From: Liopterus haemorrhoidalis
Lineage: Eukaryota; Arthropoda; Insecta; Coleoptera; Dytiscidae
Length of the DNA stretch: 64,000 nucleotides
Direction of reading: 5' to 3'
NCBI GenBank assembly: GCA_963971575.1
Contig: OZ020616.1
Coordinates: 22,090,713-22,154,712, forward strand
Part shown: one piece after another, positions 40,537 through 50,634 of the stretch
Numbering within the stretch: position 1 is the first letter of the stretch
How the letters are laid out: every line of letters begins with the position of its first letter
The notes under the pieces: model-generated
What the model saw: the letters and a program-made list of their open reading frames with translations, nothing else
Database searches by the model: none
What the model was told of the DNA's origin: nothing
Position numbers and translations under genes: made by a program

Positions 40537-42107
40537 TTGTTCCGATGTTTTTTTAGACAAACATTTTTTCTGAATATTTTGTTTCTTAATATCCAATCAA
40601 TCAATAGCAAAATTAATTACATTGACTCTTTGGTTATTGACGGCAAATTTATTATTATTTGCATTCAAGAACACTGGCTGAACGAATTGGAATGTGCCGA
40701 GTTTCATTTAAATAACTATAATACAATTTCTTTTTTTGCTAGAAATATAAAAGAACATGGGGGAATTATTTCTCTGATCCACAAGAATCACGTCAGTGGA
40801 GTTAAAAACCTAGAATATCTTAACAAACAGTCTATAAAATCCCACTGCGAAGTAAACGCATTTCTCCTAATAAAATTAAACGCCATAATTATAAATGTTT
40901 ACAGATCGCCTTCAAGTGACATTAATATCTCTGTCGGCGTACTAGAAAAGGTGCTAACTCCGCTTCAACATAAGTATCGTATTATTATAGGCGGTGATTT
41001 TAATGTTAAATTCAATGTACCTAAAGATAATGATACCATACTTATTAACGATTTTTTTAGAGCTCTCAACTTTCATCAATTGGTTTATTTTCCGACTAGG
41101 GGTCATAACACCCTAGATAACGTATTTATTAACTTCAACGACAATAGTATAAATGCTAGCAAAATTTTTATTCCCTTCTCCGACCATGATGCAATTAACA
41201 TCAAGTTTTCTTGCCCATTATCTGACGACACTACTAACCCGAGTGCTACCACCTTGACTCGCCCCTTGACTCAAGAAGGAAAGGCGAGGTTCTATGAAGC
41301 CTTAAATGCAATCTCTTGGGATTTTATCTTTGACTCTGACATAGATGTTAACAATAAATTCGACTTATTTCTCCGTGTCGTAATCTACAATTTCAATTCA
41401 TTCTTCCCTCTGAAACCTCAAAAAAAGAGATCATGCAATTTTACCATTAACTGGTTTGACTATGAGCTGAAAACCATGAGAGAAAGACTGAATGTACTAC
41501 ATGCTCACTATCTAGCTAATCCCTCTTCCAGCAGTCTATCATTAAGAAATTCATATAGGGCAACTTACAAACAAGCAATAAAACGAAATAAAATCGAGGC
41601 TAACAGCAAATTCATTTCAAATTCTAATAATATCTCACAAGCTACTTGGAGAGTTATTAGAAACAATTGTAAACCAAAAATTTCTTCACCGTGTTCCCTG
41701 TCAGCAGATGAAATAAATGAGTTCTTCTGCAACGTCGCTGATAAACTGATTAAAAATAATAAAAATCCTAATAATTTATGCCCTATTGAGCTGCTTTCTA
41801 ATAGCACTCAACTTGACCCCTCCTTACCCTTCTTTTCTTTCAATCAAGTATCCGAAGTTGCTGTCAGAGATTTAGTTCATGAGATGCACAATAATAGTAC
41901 TCGTGATGCATATGGTCTAAATACAGACATCATTAAATATATTATCAATATCATTATAACACCATTAACCAAGCTCATCAATAAAGCCATTCTGACCGGC
42001 ATTTTTCCCGATTCCCTTAAAGTTGCTCGTGTTGTTCCAGTTTATAAAAAAGGTGACCTAAACGATCTTAATAATTTTCGCCCAATCTCTCTTTTACCAT
42101 TAGTTCG
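40537..42107 (+). pseudogene. LINE A ORF2: APE endonuclease and N-terminal RT
   Basis: The open frame carries the APE-type motifs in order: LNIQSINSKINYID, IICIQEHWLN (catalytic Glu), INVYRSPSSD, IIIGGDFNVKF (Asp/Asn), TLDNVFIN and the terminal SDHDAI (His). A linker with WFDYELKTMRERL and ATWRVIRNNCKP follows, then the RT start ARVVPVYKKGDLNDL, FRPISLLPL. This endonuclease nicks the target for primed reverse transcription. The frame runs into the foldback insertion at 42108, so the last ~25 encoded residues up to 42186 are foreign. The endonuclease half itself looks intact. Confidence 0.9.
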
Positions 42108-42600
42108 AGAGCTAGCAACGTTTTCGAGAAAGAATTTTAGGTCGGCTGGTTTTTCGATATTTCCCTTTCTTATTGAAGTTAGGTAGGGATGCGGTACGTC
42201 TGGCACCTGGGAGTGGTTGCGTTTACCTGTGCGCATCTCGCCTGTACAGGTAAAAAGGATATTTTGAAATCATTTTAAGACATTTTCTTTTTTTAAAATA
42301 ATTTTCTATGTCTTTTTAGCATTATAAATTTATAGTTGCCAGACAGTTTTGTTGTTGCTAACATTGCGCATAAACCTTTTTAGTATAGCTGTAATTTTAA
42401 TATGATATAGTTCTGTAATCAAAGAATACAATATTAATTTGACAGACGGAAATTCCGTTGTTTAATTAGGAACCAGAGCAATTTAAGTCCCGGGAAGTAT
42501 AGGTGAGTTAGAAGAGTGTGGCAGCTTATTCGTTGGTTGCGTGAGAGAGGTAGCTGCAACAGGGAGCGTTATAAGAGAGATAAACAGCCACAACTGCTTT

Positions 42601-43103
42601 TTTTTAGGGTTTTGTAGGTATGACCAAAAAACCCTTATACCGTCATTTTGTCGTCTGTCTGTCTGTCTGTTTGTCTGTCTATCTATCTGTCTGTCTGTCT
42701 GTCTGTAAAATAAAATTTACTCCTTTAGCAAGGAACGAACCCGTGTAGTGAATAAAAAATCTGCTTAGTTAGCGAGCAACGTAACCACTAGACCACGATA
42801 CTCTTTGCAATTTAACGTGTTATATAACTATACTTTTGTGCATCGTCAACAAAAAAACACAAAAAATGCGTTATTTTCCGAAAACATAATCTGATCGAAA
42901 ATTCCTGTTGTACTATTCTGCTTTACACCAATGTACATTACTTAGAATTTTTTCAGATTTTCAGTTTAAACTATTTGGGCTACACGGTGTGGGACATAAA
43001 AAATTTTTTTGCACAATTTTGGCAAATATCGCCTCAAAATAATTTATTTTGCAAAAATAAAACTTTGTCGTTAATCCACGTACTAAGGGCTTTCATTTCA
43101 TAT
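42601..43103. mobile_element. P element copy 3, rearranged
   Basis: The first ~110 bp are the P right end in minus orientation (tttttagggttttgtaggta plus a gtctgtctg tract). The rest, from ~42715, is the P body in plus orientation with its tRNA-like module. It stops in cgtactaagggctttcattt, so the usual far end is absent. Confidence 0.7.
42727..42803 (-). repeat. tRNA-like module inside P copy 3
   Basis: On the minus strand: tcgtggtctagtggttacg (good A box) and, ~45 bases later, cgggttcgttccttgc (B box). This is the most tRNA-like of the P modules and differs from those in copies 1 and 2. Confidence 0.65.
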
Positions 43104-43431
43104 TAAAATTACAGCTATACTAAAAAGGTTTGAAAATGATTATTTTTTAATTACTTAAATTAGATCTGGCGAAATGTTCGCAACAACAAAACTGTCTGGC
43201 AACTATAAATTTATAGTGCTAAAAAGACATAGAAAATTATAAAAAAAAGAAAATGTCTTAAAATGATTTCAAAATATCCACTTTTTACCTGTATAGGCGA
43301 GATGCGCACAGGTAAACGCAACTGCTCCCAGGTGCCAGACGTACCGCATCCCTACCTAACTTCAATAAGAAAGGGAAATATCGAAAAACCAACCGACCTA
43401 AAATAAACTTTTTTGTGACGTTGCTAGCTCT

Positions 43432-44708
43432 TAGACTACATCTCTTTCAAAAATATTTGAAAAGATACTAAAAAATCAAATGATTACCTAGAGAATTTCA
43501 ATTTATTATCTAATAAACAATTTGGATTCAGATCTGGCAAATCTACCACAAGCGCAATTCTACAATTCATGAATTACGTTACCGACTGCTTCGACAAAGG
43601 TGTTTATTGCTCTGGTAGCTTTCTTGATCTTAGTAAGGCGTTCGACTGTGTGTCCCATAAGATTCTAATAAAAAAACTCCAATTTTACAAGTTTTCTCCG
43701 GATAGCATTAAACTCATTCAGTCATACCTTTTCAATAGAAAACAATTCGTGAATTCTAACAACGATACTTCCAAGATGCTAGAAATTAACCATGGAGTAC
43801 CTCAGGGGTCAGTTCTGGGTCCTATTTTGTTTCTTATCTTCATAAATGATTTGCCTTTTTTTAATACTGACCTGGATGTAATACTCTTCGCGGATGACAC
43901 TACCGCCCTTCAAAGCAACAGTTCTATTTCATCACTTATTGATGACCGAAATTTGGCCATGTCTACCTTTCAAAATTGGTTCCTTGCTAATAAGTTGACC
44001 ATGAACAACAACAAGACTCAGAACATGGTATTCTCGACTAGAAGGTTACAGGAGATAAACAACCCAGTTTCGGTAACATTTCTAGGACTTGTTATTGACT
44101 GTAAGCTAACCTGGGACCTCCAAATAAACAAATTAGCCAAGAAACTATGTACGAATATCTATTGTCTATTTAACCTTAAATGGTGTGCATCTCTGGCAGT
44201 GATGAAAACGTACTACTTCGCGTTCATCCAATCTCAGTTAACATATGCCCTTTTGATCTGGGGTCACTCTCCTCATACAGGTCGTCTATTCTCGCTTTAA
44301 CGTAGAGCTATTCGTATTTTAGCCAATTTAAGATACAGATCGGACTGTAAACGTAGTTTTGTTGAATTAAAAATTATAACCCTACCTTCCCTATACATCC
44401 TTCATTGTATCCTGTACGTCCGTGAAAATCTTAGTGAGTTCTCACCTCATTCCTCGGTCCATAGGCACGACACGAGAAATAAGAACGAAATTCGTCCTAC
44501 CTATACTAGATTGGATAGGTCTAGATATAGTGCAAATTACTTTGCAATAAAATTTTTTAATGTTCTTTCAACACACATTAAGAGTTTAAGACTTGATAAT
44601 TTTAAAAAAGTAACCAAGACTTATTTAACTGCCAAAGCATTTTACTCCACTGATGAATATCTTGCAAATGACTTTAGTGATTTGAATGAGATTCGGCACC
44701 CTAATTAG
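43432..44708 (+). pseudogene. LINE A reverse transcriptase, continued
   Basis: It resumes with TSLSKIFEKILKNQ, NKQFGFRSGKSTTSAI (43520-43560) and SFLDLSKAFDCVSHKIL (motif A), then NHGVPQGSVLGPILFLIF (motif B) and VILFADDTTAL (motif C, catalytic DD). VTFLGLVIDCKLTWD and the thumb/C-terminal region end at a stop near 44707. A UAA at 44298-44300 interrupts the C-terminal part, which continues in frame with AIRILANLRYRSD. These motifs define a CR1/Jockey-type RT. Together with the foldback insertion they show a dead copy, but substitutions are few, so it was probably active not very long ago. Confidence 0.9.
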
Positions 44709-44841
44709 TCTCTTGTTTGACGCCTTTAAATTTTAAAAGACTATATATATTTATTTCAATTTAATATTGTACTATTGACGAGTGTACAAATGTTAAACAT
44801 TTTTTGAACACAATAAATATTATTATTATTATTTATCAAAT

Positions 44842-45108
44842 TTGAAGAACACAAATCAAAGACAGAACAACAGACGCCGCCGAAAAAGTCAAACACAAAA
44901 AAGACACACACAAAACGTAAACCCGACGGACATTCAAAACCAACCGACAGTATCTACTCAGTACACCAGACAAAAAAAAAGGCTAAAATGTAGAACTGTC
45001 TCCTTATCTGGTGGGGGATATTTGAGAAAGGAGAGGCGTGGCCAACAACGTTACATAAAACCAGTACTTCTCAAACAAAGACAGATAATATATAAAGATT
45101 ATAATTAA
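44842..45108 (+). other. Basic reading frame, possibly a linker of the R2-like LINE
   Basis: 88 codons rich in Lys, Arg and Gln (NRRRRKSQTQKRHTQ). It directly follows the LINE A tail and directly precedes the Helitron end. R2-type proteins have a basic linker between the Myb domain and the RT, so its position and composition would suit the middle of the split R2-like element. There is no motif to prove it. Confidence 0.3.
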
Positions 45109-45120
45109 AAGATAATATAA

Positions 45121-45303
45121 CTAGCTGGAGTACCCGTGCGTTCTGTGCAGGCCCAGGGACAGTGATTCACCTTAAAAGCTTATTATCTTAGGTTATTGTT
45201 GACAACTTTTTATTTTTTTTATAAACCACCTAAAACTAAATTGTATTTTAAAGTGAATTGAAACATGGAAACAGTGCAAACAGAGCAAAAGTGCAAACTC
45301 AGG
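45121..45303 (-). mobile_element. Helitron 3' end fragment
   Basis: On the minus strand it ends gcacgggtactccagctag followed by T, matching the terminus of the element at 9792-11865 (gcacgggtactcagctag). The 5' part is not recognisable, and the sequence passes into the 89-bp array. Confidence 0.7.
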
Positions 45304-45705
45304 GCGAAGCGAGCTACCCATCTTCTAGTTTAATGACAAAACACTATCTTAGGTTAGGTTATGTTAGTAAGGGTTTGGTTAGAAAAAGCCGAGCGAAGCG
45401 AGCTACCCATCTTCTAGTTTAATGACAAAACACTATCTTAGGTTAGGTTATGTTAGTAAGGGTTTGGTTAGAAAAAGCTGAGCGAAGCAAGCTACGCATC
45501 TTCTAGTTTAATGACAAAACACTATCTTAGGTTAGGTTATGCTAGTAAGGGTTTGGTTAGAAAAAGCCGAGCGAAGCGAGCTACCCATCTTCTAGTTTAA
45601 TGACAAAACACTATCTTAGGTTAGGTTATGTTAGTAAGGGTTTGGTTAGAAAAAGCCGAGCGAAGCGAGCTACCCATCTTCTAGTTTAATGACAAAACAC
45701 TATCT
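45304..45705. repeat. 89-bp tandem array, 4.5 units
   Basis: gcgaagcgagctacccatct recurs at 45304, 45393, 45482, 45571 and 45660, a constant 89-bp period with very few differences. Each unit contains cttaggttaggttatgttag (two TTAGG units) and ends gcgaagcgagctacc...ctag-t, similar to an insect Helitron 3' terminus. Confidence 0.9.
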
Positions 45706-45849
45706 TGTTACATTTTGTTGTAACGTAAATGAGAAGTGATTGTTTGAGAAGCACTGGTTTTTAGGTATTTTCTATGGCCACGCCCATTATTTCTCAAATA
45801 TCCCCACCACATCGCAGAAGGAGACAGTTCTACATTTTTCCCAAAAAAA

Positions 45850-47934
45850 AAAAACTATTAACAACACAACTAAAAGCCGGGCCACTTTATACAAAAAAAA
45901 AAAAAAAAAAACGACGAATATAACAAAACCGCCGCGCGCTAGCTGACAAAATTTATAACGACATACCAACAAACAAAATATTGACAACACCTGACATAAC
46001 TGCCATCGAAACAGAATACAAAAATATTTTTGATAACGCCGATTACACAGACATCCATCTTACAATCCCTATTAACTCTCCGACTCCAGACTTCTTTCAA
46101 GAATCCTGTCCAAAAGACTGAACCAACTATCCATCCACTCCGCACAGCGTGGATTCCCTAGCCCTACCATATCATCTCACTAGACCTTAAAAAAGCTTTT
46201 GATTCCATCCCCCACATTTCCATTCTTCGCGCCCTCCATCGTATAGGTATTCATTCTAACCTAATAGCACTCATCAATAATCTGTATTCTGGCTGCCACA
46301 CCACGGTTCACTGTAATAGGGCATCGACCGGCGAGATCGAGATACGTCGCGGCGTTAAGCAGAGAGACCCTTTGTCCCCTGTTATCTGCAATATCATTAT
46401 GAATGAGGTGCTTCATGCCACGAATCCTGATCGGGGCATACCGATCGGCTAAGGTCTCACTGCGTGTCTATGCGGATGACCTCATCATCACCGGTAGCGA
46501 CCGCCACAACGCCCGGACACCCTCGATCGTACGTCCAAATTTCTTTCTGACATAACATGAAGATCAACCCGCCTAATTGCCTGGCCCTTTCAACTGGCGT
46601 AGTACCAGCTAAGAAGAAACTTTTTTTAATAAACAAACCGACTTTTAAAATACAAATGAACCAATCAAACAAATGGAGCCTGATGATTATATGAAGTACC
46701 TGGGTCATAATTTCAATTACACAGGTATGCATCGAGTTAACAGTAAGGACATACCAGTCTTCCTGTAGAGGTTAAAGTCGACTCCCCTTAAACCCGACCA
46801 AAAATTCAAAATTGTAAATTCAAACATTATTCCGCGTTTTTTCCATGAATTACAGTACCCAGACATAACCAGAAAAGCCCTACTTGGCTGCGACCGCGCC
46901 ATTTTTAGTTGCATTAAATCTTTTCTGCCGATCCCGAAATCAACATCAAATCACTTCTTCTACGCACGCGCACGTGATGGTAGTCTCTGCATCACCGAAC
47001 TTACCACGCACGTCCCGCGGATCCTACTAAAAAGAATGGCTAATCTTGCCTCCAACACAAATCCATTACCAATCGCTAACATATCCTGCTCCACTGCTAT
47101 ATCTCTGAAAATCCGGCTGGATAAAATCTTGAGTCTTCAGAAGGACAAGGATTCCATTGCCGGTGCTCACAGCTACGCGCTCGAGAAAGAATACTCGGGC
47201 AATGGGTTAATTCAAGGAGCTTTTGACACCTAGTCCAGCGCCTGGATCAACTCGCCACCACCATTTTGGACTGGACGGGACTATGTCCGCGCGATCCAGT
47301 TAAGAGACAATATGCTCCTCACAGCTGGAAATTCTAGTAACTCGCCCCATCGAAGACGCTGTCGGGCCGGTTGCGACCGTACCGAATCGCTGTCGCACGT
47401 AATATAAGGATGCCCAGCCACGCATTGGAGCCGAACCATAAGGCATAACCATCTACTCACGACACATCACATCAGTTCACGACTCTTGAAGAACCACATT
47501 TACGCACCGAAGACGCTGGCTTACTCAAACCGGATCTGATTATGATCAAGGGCGTAGACGCCATCATCTGCGACGTCGCCGTCCACTGTGAAGGCCCGAA
47601 CACGTTAAGCCTGGCGTACACGCGTAAAAAACAAAAATACTCCACCCCCAGCTTCCTTGATGCCGGCCGCCTTAAATTCCCCGCCCTCACCACCACCGAG
47701 ACGTTGCCCTTTAGTATGGGAAGCCGAGGCATATGGTGCCAAGAGAATAAAAGACTCTGCGACGCGCTGGCCATCCAGAACCGGACGCAGTCAACATCAC
47801 AACCGACATCCTCAAAATCGGGTGGAGTATTCACGCAGATTTTTACCGCCAAACCTGGAGACGCCAAAACCCTCTCCCGACCAACAGCGAGCCCCACCAT
47901 TCCACCATACAGTGCGCGCAACCAAATTAATTAA
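45850..47934 (+). pseudogene. R2-superclade LINE: RT, CCHC finger and restriction-like endonuclease
   Basis: Conserved pieces in shifting frames: SKRLNQLSIHSAQRGFP (~46100); LDLKKAFDSIPHISILRAL (motif A); RRGVKQRDPLSPVICNIIMN (motif B, with R for the usual G); VYADDLIITGSD (motif C, 46466-46500); YMKYLGHNFNYTG; KSFLPIPKSTSNHFFYARAR; a CCHC finger CRAGC...HV.GCPATH near 47361; and a C-terminal KPDLIMIKGVDAIICDVAV of the PD-(D/E)XK restriction-like endonuclease (47520-47580). In R2 relatives this one protein nicks DNA and reverse transcribes its RNA at the nick. At least four frame breaks or stops. It matches the N-terminal half at 37494-38333 in type and orientation. Confidence 0.75.
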
Positions 47935-48180
47935 TCAATAACTAACTAAACAGTGCGAATGTTTGTGCCGAGCTATACAATATCAAGTGTACGAATTATT
48001 ATTTTAATGTGTACAATATTGTTATTGTAATATCTGTGTATGTACCTGTAACCATATAATTTCTAACACGTATGTACCTCATAACATATGTATCCTATAC
48101 CACTTATTATGCTCCAATCCTAAATATGTCTGCATTATGTGTAACATAGAGTAGTAATATATATTTAATAAAAAAAAAAA
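47935..48180 (+). other. Probable 3' UTR and A-rich tail of the R2-like LINE
   Basis: After the coding remnant there is ~230 bp of non-coding sequence, then aataaaaaaaaaaataataa at 48162-48181, an AATAAA plus A-tract that would mark the retroposed 3' end. An AT-rich stretch without features follows to 48486. Confidence 0.5.
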
Positions 48181-48486
48181 TAATAATATTAATAATAATA
48201 TATCACATTTATACTATGATGCATTTATGCTAAGGTGCGTTATGCTTTTGTATGTTTACTTATTAATTACTATGCAGCAGCAAGCTATGATACCAGTGCA
48301 ATGACATCTAGGTTCTTAACCTTTTTCATACTTTTATCTTCTTATAATCGTTTTTAAACCTTAGTACACGCTCGCCGTAGCATACAAACAAATACAAATT
48401 CCTATAATAAAATTGTATCAACTCCCGACGGCCGGTATAGCCGAAATGTTTTATTTATGTAGAATGCTTTTTATAAATAAAATTAT

Positions 48487-49468
48487 CTAATAGATACCGT
48501 GTATACCGATTTTCAAAAACATTTGATAAAATTAATCATGACCTACTTGTTCAGAAATCAACTGAAATCGGTGTACATGGCAACTTATTGAGGTGGCTCG
48601 AAAGTTACATCGGGCATAGATCAAATGCTGTAACAGTTAATGGTGGCATTTCAGATTTCATAACTATAACTTCCGGTGTTCCCCAGGGGTCGCATTTAGG
48701 GCCATTCCTGTTCATTATTTATATTAACGATATTCATACTGTAATAAAAAAATGAAATTTTCTGTTATTTGCAGACGACCTTAAAATCTATAGAAAAATA
48801 ACTTGTATCCAAGATTGCGAAGATCCTAACAACGACTTAAAACATTTACATTCATACTGCTCTGCAAACTATCTTTATCTAAATTTTAAAAAATGCCACA
48901 GTATAACATTCACTAGAAAACGGTTCCCCATCAAATTTAAATATCAGATAAATTATACACCCCTGATTGAGGTGAATAAAATGAAAGATTTAGAAATTCA
49001 TTTTGATTTAAAATTCAAATTTGTTTATCATGTAGCAACATTAACTTAATCAGCTTTCAAACAACTTGGCTTTATCATGCGTTCATGCAAACATTTTTCG
49101 AAATCTAAGAGTATAATAACTGGATACAAGTCATTAGTTTGTAGTAAGTTAGAGTATAATTGTTTAATTTGGAATCCGCAATATGCTATATACTCAAACA
49201 AAATTGAAAGCATTCAAAAACGCTTTTAAAGATATTTAGATTATAAATCTTATTGCAACACTCCATCTAATTATTATGTTCAATTAAACAGATATAACCT
49301 ACATACCTTGAAAAACCGTCGAACTAAATTAGAGATGAATTTTGTCTATAAAATTGTAAATAGTATGATTGATTCTGAAGATATTTTGAGTTTGATAAAC
49401 TTTAATGTACCAGCTACAAATCTGAGGCAAATAAATACGTTTTACTCTGGAAACTATTACAAATATTA
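48487..49468 (+). pseudogene. LINE C: Jockey-type RT fragment
   Basis: 5'-truncated at RT motif A: VYTDFSKTFDKINHDLL, then GNLLRWLESYI, TSGVPQGSHLGPFLFIIYIN (motif B), LLFADDLKIY (motif C) and LNFKKCHSITFTRK. The thumb reads KLEYNCLIWNPQY and IESIQKRF. Stops at the positions before NFLL, SAFK and RYLD interrupt it. The wording is typical of Jockey-clade ORF2. A ttatttatttatttat tract follows at 49470-49490. The absence of the endonuclease and the upstream RT marks it as a 5'-truncated insertion, the common fate of LINE copies. Confidence 0.85.
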
Positions 49469-49640
49469 ATTTATTTATTTATTTATTTATTTTATCTTTA
49501 GTTAATCTGACTATGTATGTGACTTTTTGATATTTTAACATTTTTTATTTCTTAATATTCAACATTTTCTTTTATATTTTTATCTTTTGACAATTCTCTA
49601 TATTGACAATATTAGCATTTTATTTATTATCTATTAATAA

Positions 49641-50630
49641 TTGTTTTTTGATTTTCAAATTACATTTTACTATAATCTTACAAATTATGTCTTAACTAGT
49701 AAGATTAGCACCAGATCAAGACGCTTGCTCAACAAAAATTGTACTAATACTACTTACGAGAAAATAGTTTATCGTGAACTTCAAACAAACTCGCCGAAAT
49801 GCGAATTAAAACAAATAAACTTAAAACTTCATAATGAGCTCGCCGATGTCCACTTCAAAAATACTGAACTATTAAAATCCTTTGGAATATTAGAATTACA
49901 GATAGCTAAACTAAAAATGGAGAACGACAGTAAAAATTCACTTATAAATGACCTCCATGAAATTATAAATAAGCCCAAAACGTCAGATGAAACTGCTACG
50001 CAAACCATACCTGTTGTAAACTTAGCAAAGAAATTCAAACTGAGCTTCCAGTTTCTAACAATTCAATACGATGGACACAAGGACCCTGCTAAGAAATCTG
50101 ATGCTAAAATAACGAATCGCATTCTTTTACTGGGTGATGACCATCTGCGCAAATTTAGCAGCTTCATGAAAGAAAAATTGGTTGATTCAGACATCTTGAC
50201 AATTATCAAACCAGGTGCTCAACTGTCTAATGTCAATTCGGATATAGAAACACTGAAAAAAGATTTTTCAAAGAATGACGTCGTATTTGTAATAGGTGGA
50301 TCAAACAATTTCTCAGGGAACAGTCTCTCTCTAACAAACACCTTTACGAAAATAATCAACTCGTGTACTAATATGAATTTAATAATGAGCACTATCCCCT
50401 ACAGGTACGAAAATTTTCAGCACAACGAAGACATTTCTTATTTTAATGAAATACTGTTCGATATCCTGGATCAAAATCAGGACTGATATTCATTTGATAT
50501 AAATTTTTATCTGGACGCACAGTTATATTCTTATATGGGTTGCCAGTTGAGAACCACTGCAAAAGTTATGATTACAGATAAAATTGCATTACTTATTAGA
50601 AACAGAATTTTTAAATATGATAATATAACT
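49641..50630 (+). pseudogene. LINE B ORF1: coiled coil and esterase-like domain
   Basis: 281 codons to a UGA at 50484-50486. A leucine-rich coiled coil (residues ~55-115) is followed by an SGNH-like block: RILLLGDDHLRKF (residues 161-173; the usual Ser of GDS is replaced, GDD), then NDVVFVIGGSNNFS. The frame continues after the stop with the C-terminal helix KVMITDKIALLIRNRIF. It parallels LINE A ORF1 and known CR1-group ORF1 esterases. The loss of the nucleophile Ser would abolish esterase activity, whether or not the stop is read through. Confidence 0.65.
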
Positions 50631-50634
50631 CCTG

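Larger units (their letters stand above)
42108..43431. mobile_element. Foldback element with ~300-bp terminal inverted repeats
   Basis: The left arm 42108-~42405 and the right arm ~43105-43431 are inverse copies, starting agagctagcaacgt and including ggtgccagacgtaccgcatc and cctgtgcgcatctcgcc in the appropriate orientation. Long arms and no coding fit Mutator-like or foldback elements; no clear 9-bp duplication is visible (ttagttc- and ttagactac-like flanks). It splits the RT of LINE A between LLPL and SLSKIFEK. A rearranged P fragment (42601-43103) sits in the loop. Confidence 0.8.
39189..44832 (+). mobile_element. LINE A, CR1/Jockey-superfamily, nearly full length but broken
   Basis: ORF1 (SAP-like, coiled coil, esterase-like), ORF2 (APE endonuclease, RT) and a 3' end aataaatattattattatta typical of CR1-group tails with short tandem repeats. 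It is split at 42108-43431 by a foldback element inside the RT. Frameshifts occur in ORF1. It lies within R2-like sequence. Confidence 0.85.

Noticed and set aside
45850..47934. Joining the R2-like pieces with LINE A as one element
   Set aside because: LINE A has its own APE endonuclease and a complete RT, so two different LINEs are present.
47472..47941. Three overlapping frames on both strands near the R2-like C-terminus
   Set aside because: Only the plus frame with the PD-(D/E)XK block is supported; the others are shadows of that less AT-rich stretch.
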